From: Citreicoccus inhibens
GTDB lineage: Bacteria > Myxococcota > Myxococcia > Myxococcales > Myxococcaceae
Direction: 5' to 3'
NCBI RefSeq assembly: GCF_019039035.1
Contig: NZ_JAHNZT010000033.1
Coordinates: 32,890-96,889, forward strand
Length of the DNA stretch: 64,000 nt
The notes beneath the pieces were generated by a model. It searched no databases. It saw only the letters and a program-made list of their open reading frames with translations, and was not told the origin of the DNA. This document shows, one piece after another, positions 10,310-19,868 of the stretch. Position 1 is the first letter of the stretch. The number at the start of each line of letters is the position of its first letter. The position numbers were made by a program, and so were the translations under genes.

Positions 10310-11605
10310 TCACGGCGTGCCGGCGAGTCGGCTCTCGCGAAGCTGTCCGGGGGCAATCACCGACACGAAACACCGCGCCGCGGGATGCCAGGCCGTGGGC
10401 TTCAGTGTGGAGTCGACGTGGAGGCGCTCTCCGGTCTCCCAATCCCAGACGGCCGTTCCCTCATCCCCGGCGCTGGTGAGCAGGAATTGCCCGTCGCAGT
10501 GGAAGTCTCCCTGTGGCCCCGGGAACCATCGGCGCAGCGCGCCGGTCTCGAGGTCGATGATGAGCGCCGCGGCGAAGAGGGTTCTGTCGGTGCCGCCGAA
10601 TCCCCAGACCGCGAGGAGGCGCGGGCCGACGAAGCACCGAGGCCCATCCCAGAAGTACTCCACCTGCCGGAGCGACTTGCGCGAGGGGCCGTCCTCGGAC
10701 TCCCACACGTTCTCGTGGAGCCACCGGCGCAGGGAGAGGCGGGTCAGGATGCCCACCGGGTGCCAGACCCAGCCGTCGTCCACGAGCCACTGCCCATCCG
10801 GGGAGACGCTCAGGCCACAGTGGAAGTAGTCGAGCCCGTGTGCTTCGGAGTCCTCGGTCGCCGCCGCCGCCGCCTCGGCTGGCCGTGGGGTCAGCCGCTC
10901 GCCCGTGGAGGGATCGGAGATGTCGAGCTGGTTCCAATCCGTTCCATGCACGAGCAGGGTGCGGTCGCCGTCGCGGAAGAACGCCAGGGGGAACTGGCAA
11001 TGCGTCACATGGTACGTGCCGCGGTCCAGCTTCATCGTCACCGCGCCGGAGTCCAGTGCGATGACGACGCCGTGTGAGCCCGTCGCATTCGCCACCGCCG
11101 CGTAGTGGCCACAATCCGAGACGTGCACGGCCAGCGGCTCCGAGAGCGCGAGGGACTCCGCGGGCACCGCGCCGAGGCGGGTGGTGGTGGGCTTCTCGAG
11201 CTCCAGTCGCAGCAGGTCGCCGGTGGAGGTCACCGCGAGCCACTGGGAGCGCGGCGCGCTTCCGAGCGGTTCGAGCGCGAGCAGGGTGGCGCTCTCCAAC
11301 TCGGGCAGGGAGTGCTCTCGGTGCTCGAAGCGCAGGGCCGACGCACGGGTGCGCACCTCGGGCCTTCCGAGCGCGTGGATGAGGTCATCCAGTCGTTCGA
11401 GGTGCGCTTGCTGGCAGGCCGCGCAGATGGGCCGGAGCTCCGCACGAGCCGGGGCGGTGGGACTGTCGCAGTCATCGCACAGGAGGTCGTGGTCCTGACC
11501 TTGTCCCGTGAACCGGACCGTGTAGGGCGCGCCCGGTGCTTCAACCAGGTGCGCGCACGCATGACCCGCGATGGGCGCGGCATGTCCACAGGCGAGCGGT
11601 TCCAT
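10310..11605 (-). CDS. Hypothetical beta-propeller-like protein with Cys-rich N-terminus
   Basis: A 431-aa protein, probably cytoplasmic (no signal peptide). The first 75 residues contain paired CxxC and CH motifs (LACGH, ACAH, LCDDC, ICAAC), suggesting a zinc-binding module. The rest resembles a WD40/beta-propeller of degenerate repeats (LSVSPDGQWLVDDG, LLTSAGDEGTAVWDWETGERL). The start at 11605 has a GGGAGGA site seven bases upstream. It converges with the nucleoside hydrolase gene, leaving only 20 bases between stops. No catalytic motif was recognised, so a binding or scaffold role is a guess. Confidence 0.75.
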   Translation of the reverse strand: MEPLACGHAAPIAGHACAHLVEAPGAPYTVRFTGQGQDHDLLCDDCDSPTAPARAELRPICAACQQAHLERLDDLIHALGRPEVRTRASALRFEHREHSLPELESATLLALEPLGSAPRSQWLAVTSTGDLLRLELEKPTTTRLGAVPAESLALSEPLAVHVSDCGHYAAVANATGSHGVVIALDSGAVTMKLDRGTYHVTHCQFPLAFFRDGDRTLLVHGTDWNQLDISDPSTGERLTPRPAEAAAAATEDSEAHGLDYFHCGLSVSPDGQWLVDDGWVWHPVGILTRLSLRRWLHENVWESEDGPSRKSLRQVEYFWDGPRCFVGPRLLAVWGFGGTDRTLFAAALIIDLETGALRRWFPGPQGDFHCDGQFLLTSAGDEGTAVWDWETGERLHVDSTLKPTAWHPAARCFVSVIAPGQLRESRLAGTP

Positions 11606-11687
11606 TGTCGTCCTCCCAGGTGCGGTGGCTCGCGGCAGGCTTCGCATTCCGCGCGCTGGGTCGCAAGCCCGCGCGCCGCGCGGAGGG

Positions 11688-12731
11688 CTACGGTTTCGTG
11701 GGCGCGGCGGAGACCAGCTTCGCGATGCGGCCCTCCTCACCGACGGCGAACGCGGTGTCTCGCGAGCGCGGCGAGGACACCGCGTGGAAGCCCGTGGTGT
11801 CCAGCGCCTCCCAGGTGCGTCCGCCGTTGTGTGAGACATCGGAGCCCGTGGGGCCCACGGCGATGAGCCACATCTGCCGATTCCGCGTGAGGGCCGCGAC
11901 GCAGGAGCGATAGCCTCCTGGGGGCGCATCCGTGGGGGCGCTCCAGGTCTTTCCCCCATCGAGCGTGAGGGCCGCGGTGCCGCCGCGCTCGTCCGGCTGC
12001 TTGTAGTTGCCGCCCAGCGCGATGCCCGCCTTCGAGGTCCAGAAGAAGAGCGAGAAGACCCCCGCGCCCTCGCCCGTGGCGAGCGGTGTCGTCGCGACAG
12101 TCCACGAGTGGCCTCGGTCCATGGAGCGAAGCACGCGCGCCACCGAGCCTCCCAGACCGAACCACGCGTTCTCCGTGCCCTGCACGGCGATGCTCGTGCC
12201 GCTGGCCGCGAAGCCCGCCTCTCCCGCGGTCGCGGGCGGGAGCGCCTCGGGGCGCACGGGCTTCCAGGTCGTTCCCCCATCCTCGGTGGTGATGACGACG
12301 AAGCGGCCATCCACCGGGTCACTGAAGGCCACGCCGTGGCGTTCATCCCAGAAGGCCATGCCGTCGAAGAACGCACCGGGCTGCGGATTGGTGAACTGGA
12401 GCGACCAGTGCGCACCGCCGTCGGTGGTCTTGTAGATGCGGGACTTGTCGCCGGGCCCGATGGACAGCACGTACGCGGTGCGCTCACTGAACGCATCCAC
12501 GTCGCGGAAGTCGAGCGCGTCCGCACCCGGCACGGGCGCAGCGGACCAGGTCTTTCCCCCATCCGTCGTGCGCAGCACCGTGCCCTTGTCTCCGCTCGCC
12601 CATGCGACCCGCGCATCCACCGCGCTGACCCCGCGCAGCCGCACGGTCGTTCCGCTGCTCTGGGGCTCCCACTTCAGCTCCGCGCTCCCCAGCGCGAGTC
12701 CCATCGCCAGCCAGATGCTCGCTGTCACCAT
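11688..12731 (-). CDS. Secreted BNR/YCF48-like beta-propeller protein
   Basis: A 347-aa exported protein with a signal peptide (MVTASIWLAMGLALGSA). It has repeated Asp-box-like units: TTDGGKTWSA, TTDGGAHWSL, TTEDGGTTWKP, SMDRGHSWTV, LDGGKTWSAP and HNGGRTWEAL. Six to seven such repeats form a beta-propeller like photosystem II assembly factor YCF48 or sialidase-type folds, but no sialidase catalytic residues were identified. It is often annotated as an oxidoreductase without good reason. It lies 82 bases upstream of the minus-strand 431-aa gene and may share transcription with it. Confidence 0.85.
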   Translation of the reverse strand: MVTASIWLAMGLALGSAELKWEPQSSGTTVRLRGVSAVDARVAWASGDKGTVLRTTDGGKTWSAAPVPGADALDFRDVDAFSERTAYVLSIGPGDKSRIYKTTDGGAHWSLQFTNPQPGAFFDGMAFWDERHGVAFSDPVDGRFVVITTEDGGTTWKPVRPEALPPATAGEAGFAASGTSIAVQGTENAWFGLGGSVARVLRSMDRGHSWTVATTPLATGEGAGVFSLFFWTSKAGIALGGNYKQPDERGGTAALTLDGGKTWSAPTDAPPGGYRSCVAALTRNRQMWLIAVGPTGSDVSHNGGRTWEALDTTGFHAVSSPRSRDTAFAVGEEGRIAKLVSAAPTKP

Positions 12732-13062
12732 GTTCGTGTCTCCTGTCCACGCCTGAGTCGAGGAGGATCCTCCATCAAGCCGTGGGAGCAGGTTGAGGAA
12801 TATTCACGCCCTCCGCCTTTCTCCTCGGACGCGTGCGCGAGTGCCCGTGACGCATGAACGTGCGCGTGCGCGGAGGTCGGCGGGGACCGCGACCGCCGTG
12901 ACCAGGGACGGGCGGGGCAGGAGGGACCCGTGGGGTGCTCGTGTTTCACGGCGCCGCGGTGAATCAAGTCAGGGCTTGGCCCACGCGCGGCGTTCTGAAT
13001 AGACGCCGCGGCTGACGTGTCTGAGTCGATGGGCGCGATATCGCCCCAGATGAAAGGTCTCC
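12732..13062. other. Divergent promoter region
   Basis: A 331-base gap between the divergent propeller and DNRLRE lipoprotein genes; it must carry promoters for both. The perfect 12-bp palindrome GGAGGATCCTCC lies at 12762-12773, 31 bases upstream of the minus-strand start. No coding frame is credible. Confidence 0.45.
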
Positions 13063-14292
13063 ATGATGAGTCTTTCGAGAAAGCTGGCTGTGTCACGATG
13101 GAATTCCCTCTCACTCTCCTCGCTGGGATTGTTGGCCGCAGTGGCGTGCGGCCCGGCTCCTTCCGGCGAGGCTCCCGGAAACGAAGCCGCGCCTGCGATA
13201 CAGACACGCACCGCGGCACTGGGGAGCACGACGGTGTCGCTCACGCCCGTCGCCGATGCGCAGGTCTCATCGGATACCCCCACCACGAACTACGGCACCA
13301 GCACGACCTGGCTCGTGAATCGACAGACCGGGATGAGCTATCTGCGCTTCGACCTCAGTGGCATTCCGACGAATGCGCATGTCACCGCCGTCACGCTGAG
13401 CGCCCAGGCCTATGATGGTTATGCCTACGGCGGGGATGGCAATGTCTACACGACCTTCGTTCCGGATGACACCTGGAGCGAGACAGGTATCACCTGGAAC
13501 AACAAGCCCGCGACCTCGGGAAACACGCTGGGAGAATGGTTCCTCTGGTATGACTACACGCCGGTCGACAAGCTGGGCGTCAACTCGAGTCCGCTGCTCA
13601 TCCCCGTGGTGCAGCAAGAGCTGGCGGGCGACAAGCGGGTGAGCTTCCGATTGAACTCCACGGGCTACAAGACGCGCTATCGCTCGCGTGAGTACGCCGA
13701 TGCCACGCAGCGCCCGAAGCTCGTCATCACGTATGATTTGCCGGAAGTCACCACGGTGCTCGAGCCCGAGGCGGACACGTACGCCAATGGCGACTTCTGG
13801 GGAGAGCGGGATTGGAACTACGGCAGCTCGACCGAGCTGTTGATCCATCCCTACTTCGACCGGAGGGTCTTCCTGCGGTTCAACTTGGGAAGCATCCCCG
13901 CGAGCGCGACCATCAAGTCCGCGACGCTCTCCTCCACCGCGTTCTACGGCATGGCCGGGGGCGGGGACGGCAACGTGTACACGTACCTGGTGCCGGACAA
14001 CACGTGGGGAGAGCTGACGCTGACGTACAACAACCAGCCCGCCGTCCAAGGCGAGCCCCTGGGCTCGTGGTTCCTCTGGTATCCCCAGGAGTCACCCTAC
14101 TTCGACCAGGTCGGCAGCATGAGCGACCCGGCGCTCATCCCCGCCATCCAGAACGCCTCGCGCGGCGCGGATCGGCGCATCTCCTTCCGGCTCACCAACA
14201 CGGGTAGCCCCGGCTATCAGACGTCCTATTACTCGCGAGAGTCGCCGGATGCGGCGAAGCACCCGAAGCTCACCGTGACGTATGCACCGTGA
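13063..14292 (+). CDS. Cell-surface lipoprotein with two DNRLRE domains
   Basis: A 409-aa lipoprotein with signal and lipobox LLAAVAC, then two tandem DNRLRE/CBM96-like beta-sandwich domains (about 55-225 and 230-409). The copies are clearly duplicated: each has a conserved first strand (MSYLRFDLSGIP, RRVFLRFNLGSIP), a GGDGNVYT loop, a WFLWY segment and a closing KLVITYD or KLTVTYAP strand. In this family the domain is a surface or carbohydrate-binding module, so adhesion or substrate binding outside the cell is likely. The start ATG at 13063 is followed by a second ATG; an AAGG site lies upstream. Confidence 0.88.
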   Translation: MMSLSRKLAVSRWNSLSLSSLGLLAAVACGPAPSGEAPGNEAAPAIQTRTAALGSTTVSLTPVADAQVSSDTPTTNYGTSTTWLVNRQTGMSYLRFDLSGIPTNAHVTAVTLSAQAYDGYAYGGDGNVYTTFVPDDTWSETGITWNNKPATSGNTLGEWFLWYDYTPVDKLGVNSSPLLIPVVQQELAGDKRVSFRLNSTGYKTRYRSREYADATQRPKLVITYDLPEVTTVLEPEADTYANGDFWGERDWNYGSSTELLIHPYFDRRVFLRFNLGSIPASATIKSATLSSTAFYGMAGGGDGNVYTYLVPDNTWGELTLTYNNQPAVQGEPLGSWFLWYPQESPYFDQVGSMSDPALIPAIQNASRGADRRISFRLTNTGSPGYQTSYYSRESPDAAKHPKLTVTYAP

Positions 14293-14300
14293 TTGAGGTC

Positions 14301-14320
14301 CGCGGAGGGAGACCTCCGCG
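14301..14320. terminator. Perfect 8-bp hairpin, intergenic terminator
   Basis: CGCGGAGG (14301-14308) and CCTCCGCG (14313-14320) with loop GAGA, 9 bases after the DNRLRE gene stop. It is a strong GC stem without a U-run. It probably stops rightward transcription between convergent genes. Confidence 0.6.
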
Positions 14321-14369
14321 CACCTCCCCGTGAACGCTGCACCGGATGCTTCGATAGCTGATTGCGAAG

Positions 14370-14400
14370 TCCCCGTGCGCGTCGACCTGCGCGCACGGGG
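14370..14400. terminator. Second, longer hairpin between convergent genes
   Basis: CCCCGTGCGC (14371-14380) pairs with GCGCACGGGG (14391-14400), loop GTCGACCTGC whose ends can pair one more base. It lies 16 bases beyond the M28 peptidase stop on the minus strand and so is the likely leftward terminator. Confidence 0.6.
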
Positions 14401-14415
14401 CTGTTCCCCATGGGT

Positions 14416-16563
14416 TCAGTTCTTGTTGGAGCGCTGTCCCGCGGCGTTCGTCATGACGCCGCCTTGTTCCAGTACTTCGAAGAGGGCGAGGAGCGCGTCC
14501 ACCGGGAAGGCGTGGCCGTACTCGGCATAGGCCGCGTCTCGGATGTCCGCGACTGAGCGGTGGCCGTTGGCGTAGCTCGCGATGGCGTCGGCCAGCTCGT
14601 AGAAGCGCAGCTCGCTTTGGCCTCGCTCCCGCAGGGTCTGCGTCGCGGTCGTCATCGCGTCCTGGACGGCGGTGACCTGGGCTTTGGCCTCGGGGTTGGC
14701 TTTGCCCGCGATCTCGTCGAAGGAGGTCAGCTCCTGTCCCGGCACCCGCCGCGGAATGAAGGCCCGGGCGCGGCGCTCCGCTTCGGTGGGGGCGGGCTCG
14801 CGGGTGACTCCGCGCTCGCGTCCGTCCGCGTCCACGCGGCTCAGGGCCTGGGCCTCCGCGGTCTCCAGGGTCTTGACCATGCGCTGGATGGGCGCGGACG
14901 TGGCGCCCAAGGGCAGACACGTGCGGAGCGCCTCACGCTCGCGCTGATAACCCACGCGCACCGATGCTCGCGCCAGGGCATACGTGGTGGCGAGTTGCTC
15001 GGGAGTGGCCGAGGCCAGGTTGCGGCGCGCGGTGAACTCATCCTCCCCCACGCGCCGCGCTCCGTGCACCGCCACCAGCCGGGCCAGCTCCAGCGCCCCG
15101 GGGCCCTCTGCCCACGCGGCGACCGTGATGGACGCGAGGCCGGCGAACGCGGCGCGGTGAAGCTGCGTGGGGTCCACGAACTCGGGGCGATCTCCGCTCG
15201 TGTGATAGCCGTCATCGGGCCACGTGGCGAACGCGACCCCAGGGATGCCGTGGTCGTTGAAGAGCTGGTGGTCGGAGCCTCGGCCGTACCGCTCCATGTG
15301 CGCGTCCAGGACATCCCTCGACCCGTTCACCGAGGTGATGCGGAAGGCTTTCTGCGTGGGGTAGGCCACGCCGTTGAATCGGTTCATGAAGTCCACCGTG
15401 GACTCCGACACGGCGTTCACGAAGCTGGCATTCCAGTCTGGCGTGTAGGAGATCTGGAAGCGCGAGTGCGCCCGCGTCAGGCTCGCTCCGAGCATGTCGA
15501 AGTTGAACTGCGCCACGCGCCGCACGGGCTCGGTCCCATGGTGGGCGAACCATTCGCGCGTGCCCAGGAACTCGGGCAGCCACAAGACACGCAGGCTCCG
15601 CACGGGAGGCGGGAGCACCCCGCGGCGGATCAGCGTGGAGTACGTCCGCACCAACTCCAGCAGCGTGGCCGAGCCCGAGGCGTTGTCATCGGCGCCTGGC
15701 TTGTAGTGGTCCAGGTGCGCGGTGAGCACGACCTCCTCGCCAGCGCGCGTGCCCGGAATCACGCCGCTGACGATGCTGAAGTGTCCGTCGAACGTCTCGG
15801 CCTCGATGTGGACGTCCACCTTCACCGGGCCCGCTTGCGTCTGGATGCGCAGCTCGCGTCCCTGGCGATCCGACACCATGAACAAGAAGGGCGCGCGGCC
15901 CGTGGGGGTCTTCAGCGTGCGCGGAACCAGGGCCCAGCCGACCTGATCCGGGAAGTCTCCATCCATGCGGTTGGGCGCGTTCCAGGGCGGCGTCGAGTAC
16001 GACGACACCATTCCGACCGCGCCACGCTCGAGGGCCTTGCGAAAGACCGCGCCGGGATGGCTCCGCGTGAGCACCACCTTGCCCGTGAGGTCCTTGCCGG
16101 CGAAGTCCGCGTCCTGGGTGCCCAGGCCCACGTCGACCAACTCGATGCCCGAGCCCTCGAAGGTGCCGCTGCCCGCCGCCAGCGACATGGGGAGGTCCGC
16201 GAACGACGTGACCTTGTAGCCCTGCGGACCGGAGACCCACAGCTCGCCCCGCGTCGCACGCCACTGCGGTCCGTCCTTCATCGCCTCCAGATGGACCGCT
16301 TGGAGTCCAGCGGCCTCGGCGGTGGTCTTCGTCCACTCGGCGGCCTCGGTGTAGCCGCCGTGCAAATCCCTGGCGATGAGCGACAGGCGCTGCACGCTGT
16401 CATGGATGCGGTCTCCCGAACTCTCCTGGATGAGCGCGCGGACGACGTCGTCACGCAGCACGAGTCCTGTGGTGGGGGAGATCGGCCCCAGCGGGGATGC
16501 GGCGGACTGCGCCGAAGCTGGGAGTGCGGCGAGGGCGAGGAGGACGAGCGGAGATAGGCGCAT
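14416..16563 (-). CDS. Secreted M28-family zinc metallopeptidase
   Basis: A 715-aa exported peptidase. Signal peptide MRLSPLVLLALAALPASAQS is followed by a PA-like insert (about 120-230) and an M28 co-catalytic zinc domain with AHLDHYKPGADDNASGSATLLEL (His and Asp ligands), then NFDMLG and GSDHQLFNDHGIPG supplying later ligands. The C-terminal 180 residues are a helical extension not typical of minimal M28 aminopeptidases. It probably degrades extracellular peptides, in line with a predatory lifestyle. It ends an apparent three-gene operon (12 bases after the DUF488 stop). A GGGAG site supports the start. Confidence 0.92.
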   Translation of the reverse strand: MRLSPLVLLALAALPASAQSAASPLGPISPTTGLVLRDDVVRALIQESSGDRIHDSVQRLSLIARDLHGGYTEAAEWTKTTAEAAGLQAVHLEAMKDGPQWRATRGELWVSGPQGYKVTSFADLPMSLAAGSGTFEGSGIELVDVGLGTQDADFAGKDLTGKVVLTRSHPGAVFRKALERGAVGMVSSYSTPPWNAPNRMDGDFPDQVGWALVPRTLKTPTGRAPFLFMVSDRQGRELRIQTQAGPVKVDVHIEAETFDGHFSIVSGVIPGTRAGEEVVLTAHLDHYKPGADDNASGSATLLELVRTYSTLIRRGVLPPPVRSLRVLWLPEFLGTREWFAHHGTEPVRRVAQFNFDMLGASLTRAHSRFQISYTPDWNASFVNAVSESTVDFMNRFNGVAYPTQKAFRITSVNGSRDVLDAHMERYGRGSDHQLFNDHGIPGVAFATWPDDGYHTSGDRPEFVDPTQLHRAAFAGLASITVAAWAEGPGALELARLVAVHGARRVGEDEFTARRNLASATPEQLATTYALARASVRVGYQREREALRTCLPLGATSAPIQRMVKTLETAEAQALSRVDADGRERGVTREPAPTEAERRARAFIPRRVPGQELTSFDEIAGKANPEAKAQVTAVQDAMTTATQTLRERGQSELRFYELADAIASYANGHRSVADIRDAAYAEYGHAFPVDALLALFEVLEQGGVMTNAAGQRSNKN

Positions 16564-16575
16564 GGCCTCACTCCC

Positions 16576-16962
16576 TTACTCCAATCGCGCGCCGCGCGCC
16601 TCGAACAGCGCTCGCAGGAGGGCGCGATGGCAGCGCGCTTCGTCCTCGCAGTAGCACCCGACCGAGAAGTCCGCGGTGTGGGACAGCGCGGCGAGCAGGT
16701 CGAGGGTACGGCTCGCGGCGGGCTCGGCCATCTCGGCGCGATAGCGTTTCTTGAACGCCTCCCAGTCCTTGTCCGTCTGGGCTTGCTGACCGAGCTTCAC
16801 CACCTCTGGACTGGGCGCCAGCTCCGGATACCAGACGTCATACCAATCATCCGAGGCGAAGCGGGCCGCGGGGACTCCGCGCGGAGGCCTGCGCACCGTG
16901 CCGATGCGCAGGCCCTCACCGGCGACGCGAGGAGCCCCCAGACGAACGATGCGGACGGTCAT
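16576..16962 (-). CDS. DUF488 family protein
   Basis: A 128-aa cytoplasmic protein of the DUF488 family. It begins TVRIVRLGAPRVAGEGLRIGTVRRPPRG. The WYDVWYPELAPS motif and the C-terminal VGCYCEDEARCHRALL (Cys-x-Cys...Cys-His) are family hallmarks, while the biochemical function is unknown. Its ATG overlaps the upstream NTF2-like gene by four bases (ATGA type), so translational coupling is likely. Confidence 0.9.
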   Translation of the reverse strand: MTVRIVRLGAPRVAGEGLRIGTVRRPPRGVPAARFASDDWYDVWYPELAPSPEVVKLGQQAQTDKDWEAFKKRYRAEMAEPAASRTLDLLAALSHTADFSVGCYCEDEARCHRALLRALFEARGARLE

Positions 16963-17438
16963 GGGGCCGCTTTTAGCACCGCGGCCTTGCGCTCCTCATG
17001 GAAGGACTTGTTGATGATGCGCCACTCGCCTTTCACCTGGAGCAGCGTCAGGTACGAGGTGTAGCGGCTCTCGGGCCCGTCCTCGACCACCGTGGCGACG
17101 GCGATGGTCCCCATGACTTCGAGCGCACGGACGTCGCGATGCCACGCGTGCTCGTCCGGTCTGGGCTTGCCCGCGAGCGAGCGGTAGTGGTCCGCGAAGC
17201 GCTGGAAGTGCTCGCTGATGCCCATGACTTGCACCGCGCCGTCGCGCACGAACGTCAGCCGCGCGTCGGGCCAGTACGCTTGCTGGAGGAATTCGACCTT
17301 GCCAGTGGAGTGTCCCTGGAGGAACGCCTCCAAGGGTTTGCGCACGGCCGCATCGTCGCTGGGGGTTGCCCGCGCGTCGCGGGGCGCGAGCGTCACGCCC
17401 CAGAGCAGCAGGCTCAAGCACAGCATCCAGGTCTTCAT
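16959..17438 (-). CDS. Secreted NTF2-like / SnoaL-like protein
   Basis: A 159-aa exported protein. Signal peptide MKTWMLCLSLLLWGVTLAPRDARA precedes a single NTF2-like cone fold (AAVRKPLEAFLQGHSTGK, FADHYRSLAGKP, SRYTSYLTLLQVKGEWRIINKSFHEE). Family members are small-molecule binding proteins, lumazine-binding-like proteins or isomerases; no catalytic pair can be named here. It is first in the NTF2-DUF488-M28 group. Confidence 0.88.
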   Translation of the reverse strand: MKTWMLCLSLLLWGVTLAPRDARATPSDDAAVRKPLEAFLQGHSTGKVEFLQQAYWPDARLTFVRDGAVQVMGISEHFQRFADHYRSLAGKPRPDEHAWHRDVRALEVMGTIAVATVVEDGPESRYTSYLTLLQVKGEWRIINKSFHEERKAAVLKAAP

Positions 17439-17792
17439 CGGGGGCTTCCTCGCAGGGGAGACGGGGACGTCGCCTCGTCGGGTGACGGGGCGGAAGTCTG
17501 GGCCGCGCGCGAGGGACGGGCCCGAGGGAATCGGTCAATGGACCGAACGCGTCGGTGAATCGTGCTGACGCGACGGTGAGGCGTCCATGCCTCGAAGGGG
17601 CTCGAGCAGGCGTGGGGACGCGCTCGGTTCGGTGGAGGGGGCGTGCGTGTGATGGCATCCATCCGGGAGGCCACGTCGATGCTCCTGGGCAGGGCAGGGG
17701 CTGCGTCGCGGGGCCGCTCCGCTCCGGGGGCCCGTGCATCGGGTCCCCGGAGGCGGTGGGGGGGCGCTGAGGCCGATGCGTGCGCCAGTGCA
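17439..17792. other. Gap holding promoter and terminator
   Basis: A 354-base interval between two minus-strand genes. No coding frame is credible. It contains the terminator hairpin of the TIGR03118 gene (17722-17752) and presumably the promoter of the NTF2-like gene at its low-coordinate end. Confidence 0.45.
17722..17752 (-). terminator. Strong hairpin 40 bases after the TIGR03118 gene
   Basis: CTCCGGGGGCCCG (17722-17734) pairs with CGGGTCCCCGGAG (17740-17752) over 13 positions with one G-T pair and a TGCAT loop. It lies just downstream of the minus-strand stop and has no U-run. Confidence 0.6.
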
Positions 17793-18953
17793 CTACTGCG
17801 CGGCGGGCGCAGGGGCCAGGCGATCCGGGGTGGGCGTGGGCTCGCTGGTGGGCACCGCGTCCAGCCGCCCGAAGACACCGTGGGCCTCCTTCTCCGGACC
17901 CGCGGCGAAGAAGAGCGCGTTGCTGGGCTGGCCATGCACGCCATTGCCGAACGCAATCCCCCACAGGCCGTCGATGTGGACCGCGGTGCCATCCGGGCTT
18001 TCGAGTGAGCCCTCGGCGTGACCGGTCGCCAGGTCATAGGCGTTGATGGTCCCATCGCCAAAGTTGGCGACCAACAGTCGGTTGCTGAAGCTCCCGAAGT
18101 CGGCGGGCGCCAGCGCGACGCCCCATGGCGCGTTGAGCTTGCCTTGCGAGATGAGCCGCCGCAGGAAGTGGCCGTTCGCATCGAACACACTCACGAAGCC
18201 CAGCCCCTTGCCCTTGACGTCGTCATGGCGTTGCTCGTCTTGGCGGGCGTACGTCACATAGAGGCTGCCCTGGATGTTGTGGATGCCGAAGGGCGCGAAG
18301 CCATCCGGCAGCGACGGATCCACGAACGAGCCCTCCAGGTGGACAGGGGAGAAGTGGCGATCGAAGACGTCGATGCGACCGTGGTGGAAGTCGGTGGCGT
18401 ACAGGTGCAGGCCCTCGCCGTTCCCGGCCATCGCCAGTCCCTTGTAGACGGCGTCCGAGCCGGAGTTATCCACCACGAGGAGCGCGTTCGTGCGGTCCAC
18501 GTCGGGAGACCAGGCGCCCAGCGTTCCTTGCTCCGTCGCGAAGATGAAGCGACTGGGGCCCTCGGCGGAGCCGTGATGGATGACGAAGTCCTCGGAGCCG
18601 TTGAAGACGACGCCCGTGGGGCTGGCGTCGCCCGTGTCGCCGGGGGGCGTGGGAATGGTCACGACGGGCGACTGGGGCTTCCCATTGCCGTCGAGCGGCG
18701 TTGCGCGCCCTGTTCCGTTGTCCGCGACCCAGGCGAAGCCGAAGGGGTTGAACGCGACGCCCCATGGGTTCACCAGGCTCTTGTCAACGTGCTCCGCCGC
18801 TTGTGCGCCGTCGGAGGTGAGGTCGTGTTGCTCGTAGGCGTTGGGCTGAGCCCCGAGCCCCGCCGCGAGCGCGAGTCCCGACGTCGTTCCAAGGATGAGG
18901 CCGAGGGGAATCCAGTACCGCTGTCGCTGGCGTGGAGACCGTGCGGAAATCAT
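17793..18953 (-). CDS. TIGR03118 family secreted protein
   Basis: A 386-aa exported beta-propeller-like protein. A Sec-type signal with long n-region (RYWIPLGLILGTTSGLALAAGLGA) is followed by the family pattern DKSLVNPWGVAFNPFGFAWVADN, GDASPTGVVFNGS, YKGLAMAGN and LNAPWGVALAPADFG. These NHL-like repeats fit the TIGR03118 family, whose function is not known. The C-terminus is a Pro/Thr-rich tail. A cupredoxin gene lies 188 bases upstream on the same strand, which hints at a shared extracytoplasmic role. Confidence 0.88.
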   Translation of the reverse strand: MISARSPRQRQRYWIPLGLILGTTSGLALAAGLGAQPNAYEQHDLTSDGAQAAEHVDKSLVNPWGVAFNPFGFAWVADNGTGRATPLDGNGKPQSPVVTIPTPPGDTGDASPTGVVFNGSEDFVIHHGSAEGPSRFIFATEQGTLGAWSPDVDRTNALLVVDNSGSDAVYKGLAMAGNGEGLHLYATDFHHGRIDVFDRHFSPVHLEGSFVDPSLPDGFAPFGIHNIQGSLYVTYARQDEQRHDDVKGKGLGFVSVFDANGHFLRRLISQGKLNAPWGVALAPADFGSFSNRLLVANFGDGTINAYDLATGHAEGSLESPDGTAVHIDGLWGIAFGNGVHGQPSNALFFAAGPEKEAHGVFGRLDAVPTSEPTPTPDRLAPAPAAQ

Positions 18954-19141
18954 GTGTTCCTCCCTTCGGAATCACGGGCGCGCAGCTCGCGTGCACCGCT
19001 GGGAGGTGAATGTGGGTTCCAGACTCGGGACACGGCAATGCGCCCCAATGGCCCGAGCGCTGGTCACTGGCCGCCAATGGCAGGGATTGGCGGGTGGGAG
19101 GCAAGGGCGCGCGAGGGCCCGTCGAGTCGCTCGGGTTCAGT

Positions 19142-19585
19142 TCACTGGATGGTGAGGTTGGCCCGGTTGAGCATCATGCTCGTGTGGATGGCACAGAAGT
19201 AGGGGACGAAGGTCCCGCTCACGGCGTCCGCGGGAATCGTGAACGTGGTCTGCCCCATGAAGGGCCCCGTGTCGAAGACGATGGTGCCGACCGGCCCTGG
19301 GACGAAGGTGTCCGCGACGGTCTGGCTCGTCACCGTGTGCGGGACGGGGTCCATGTTGATGACCGTGATGGTCGCGCCCGCGGGGACGATGAGGTTGGCC
19401 GGGCTGAAGGCGAAGTTCTGGATGGTGATGGTGGTGCCAATGACGCCCGCGTCACCGTCCGTGGTGGGGGGCGGCGTGGTGGTGGGCGGCGGGTAACTGG
19501 CGGGGTCGGTGTTCCGGTCGCTGCAGGCGGTCAATGTCAGACACGCCAGGAGAACGCTCCACGCCGCCCACGAACTTCTCTTCAT
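19142..19585 (-). CDS. Cupredoxin (plastocyanin-like) lipoprotein
   Basis: A 147-aa lipoprotein with lipobox LTLTAC, a Pro/Thr-rich linker and a cupredoxin domain. Type-1 copper ligands are visible: His in DPVPHTV, then Cys, His and Met in FCAIHTSMM. It should carry one electron on Cu in the periplasm or at the outer surface. The start at 19585 has a GAGAGGGA site. The copper-pair genes at 40.1-42.2 kb are the other copper-linked genes in the window, but no oxidase partner is adjacent. Confidence 0.9.
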   Translation of the reverse strand: MKRSSWAAWSVLLACLTLTACSDRNTDPASYPPPTTTPPPTTDGDAGVIGTTITIQNFAFSPANLIVPAGATITVINMDPVPHTVTSQTVADTFVPGPVGTIVFDTGPFMGQTTFTIPADAVSGTFVPYFCAIHTSMMLNRANLTIQ

Positions 19586-19868
19586 GACTGTATCCCTCTC
19601 CAAGAGTCTCCGAGAAGAATGGCCCGTGGCACTCCGTGGGCAAGGTGCTCCCCAGGGGTACTCCGATGTCCCGTGGTGTGTGGACCCTTGCGCGTGCCGC
19701 GTCGGGGCGTGCACCGTCCCTCGGGCGGTGCGCGCTGTGCGGCCATCGAGGAGGTCGTTGCCGTTCGAAAGGTCCTCGGTGAGTGCGCGCGCAACGGTCC
19801 AAGCGCCCGTGGCTTCATGACCCGTGGCGAGGGATAAGCTCCGGACCTCTTTCTCCTGGAGCGCGCGC

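Noticed and set aside
14560..16557. Long plus-strand frame opposite the M28 peptidase
   Set aside because: Antisense shadow of a well-supported zinc peptidase gene.
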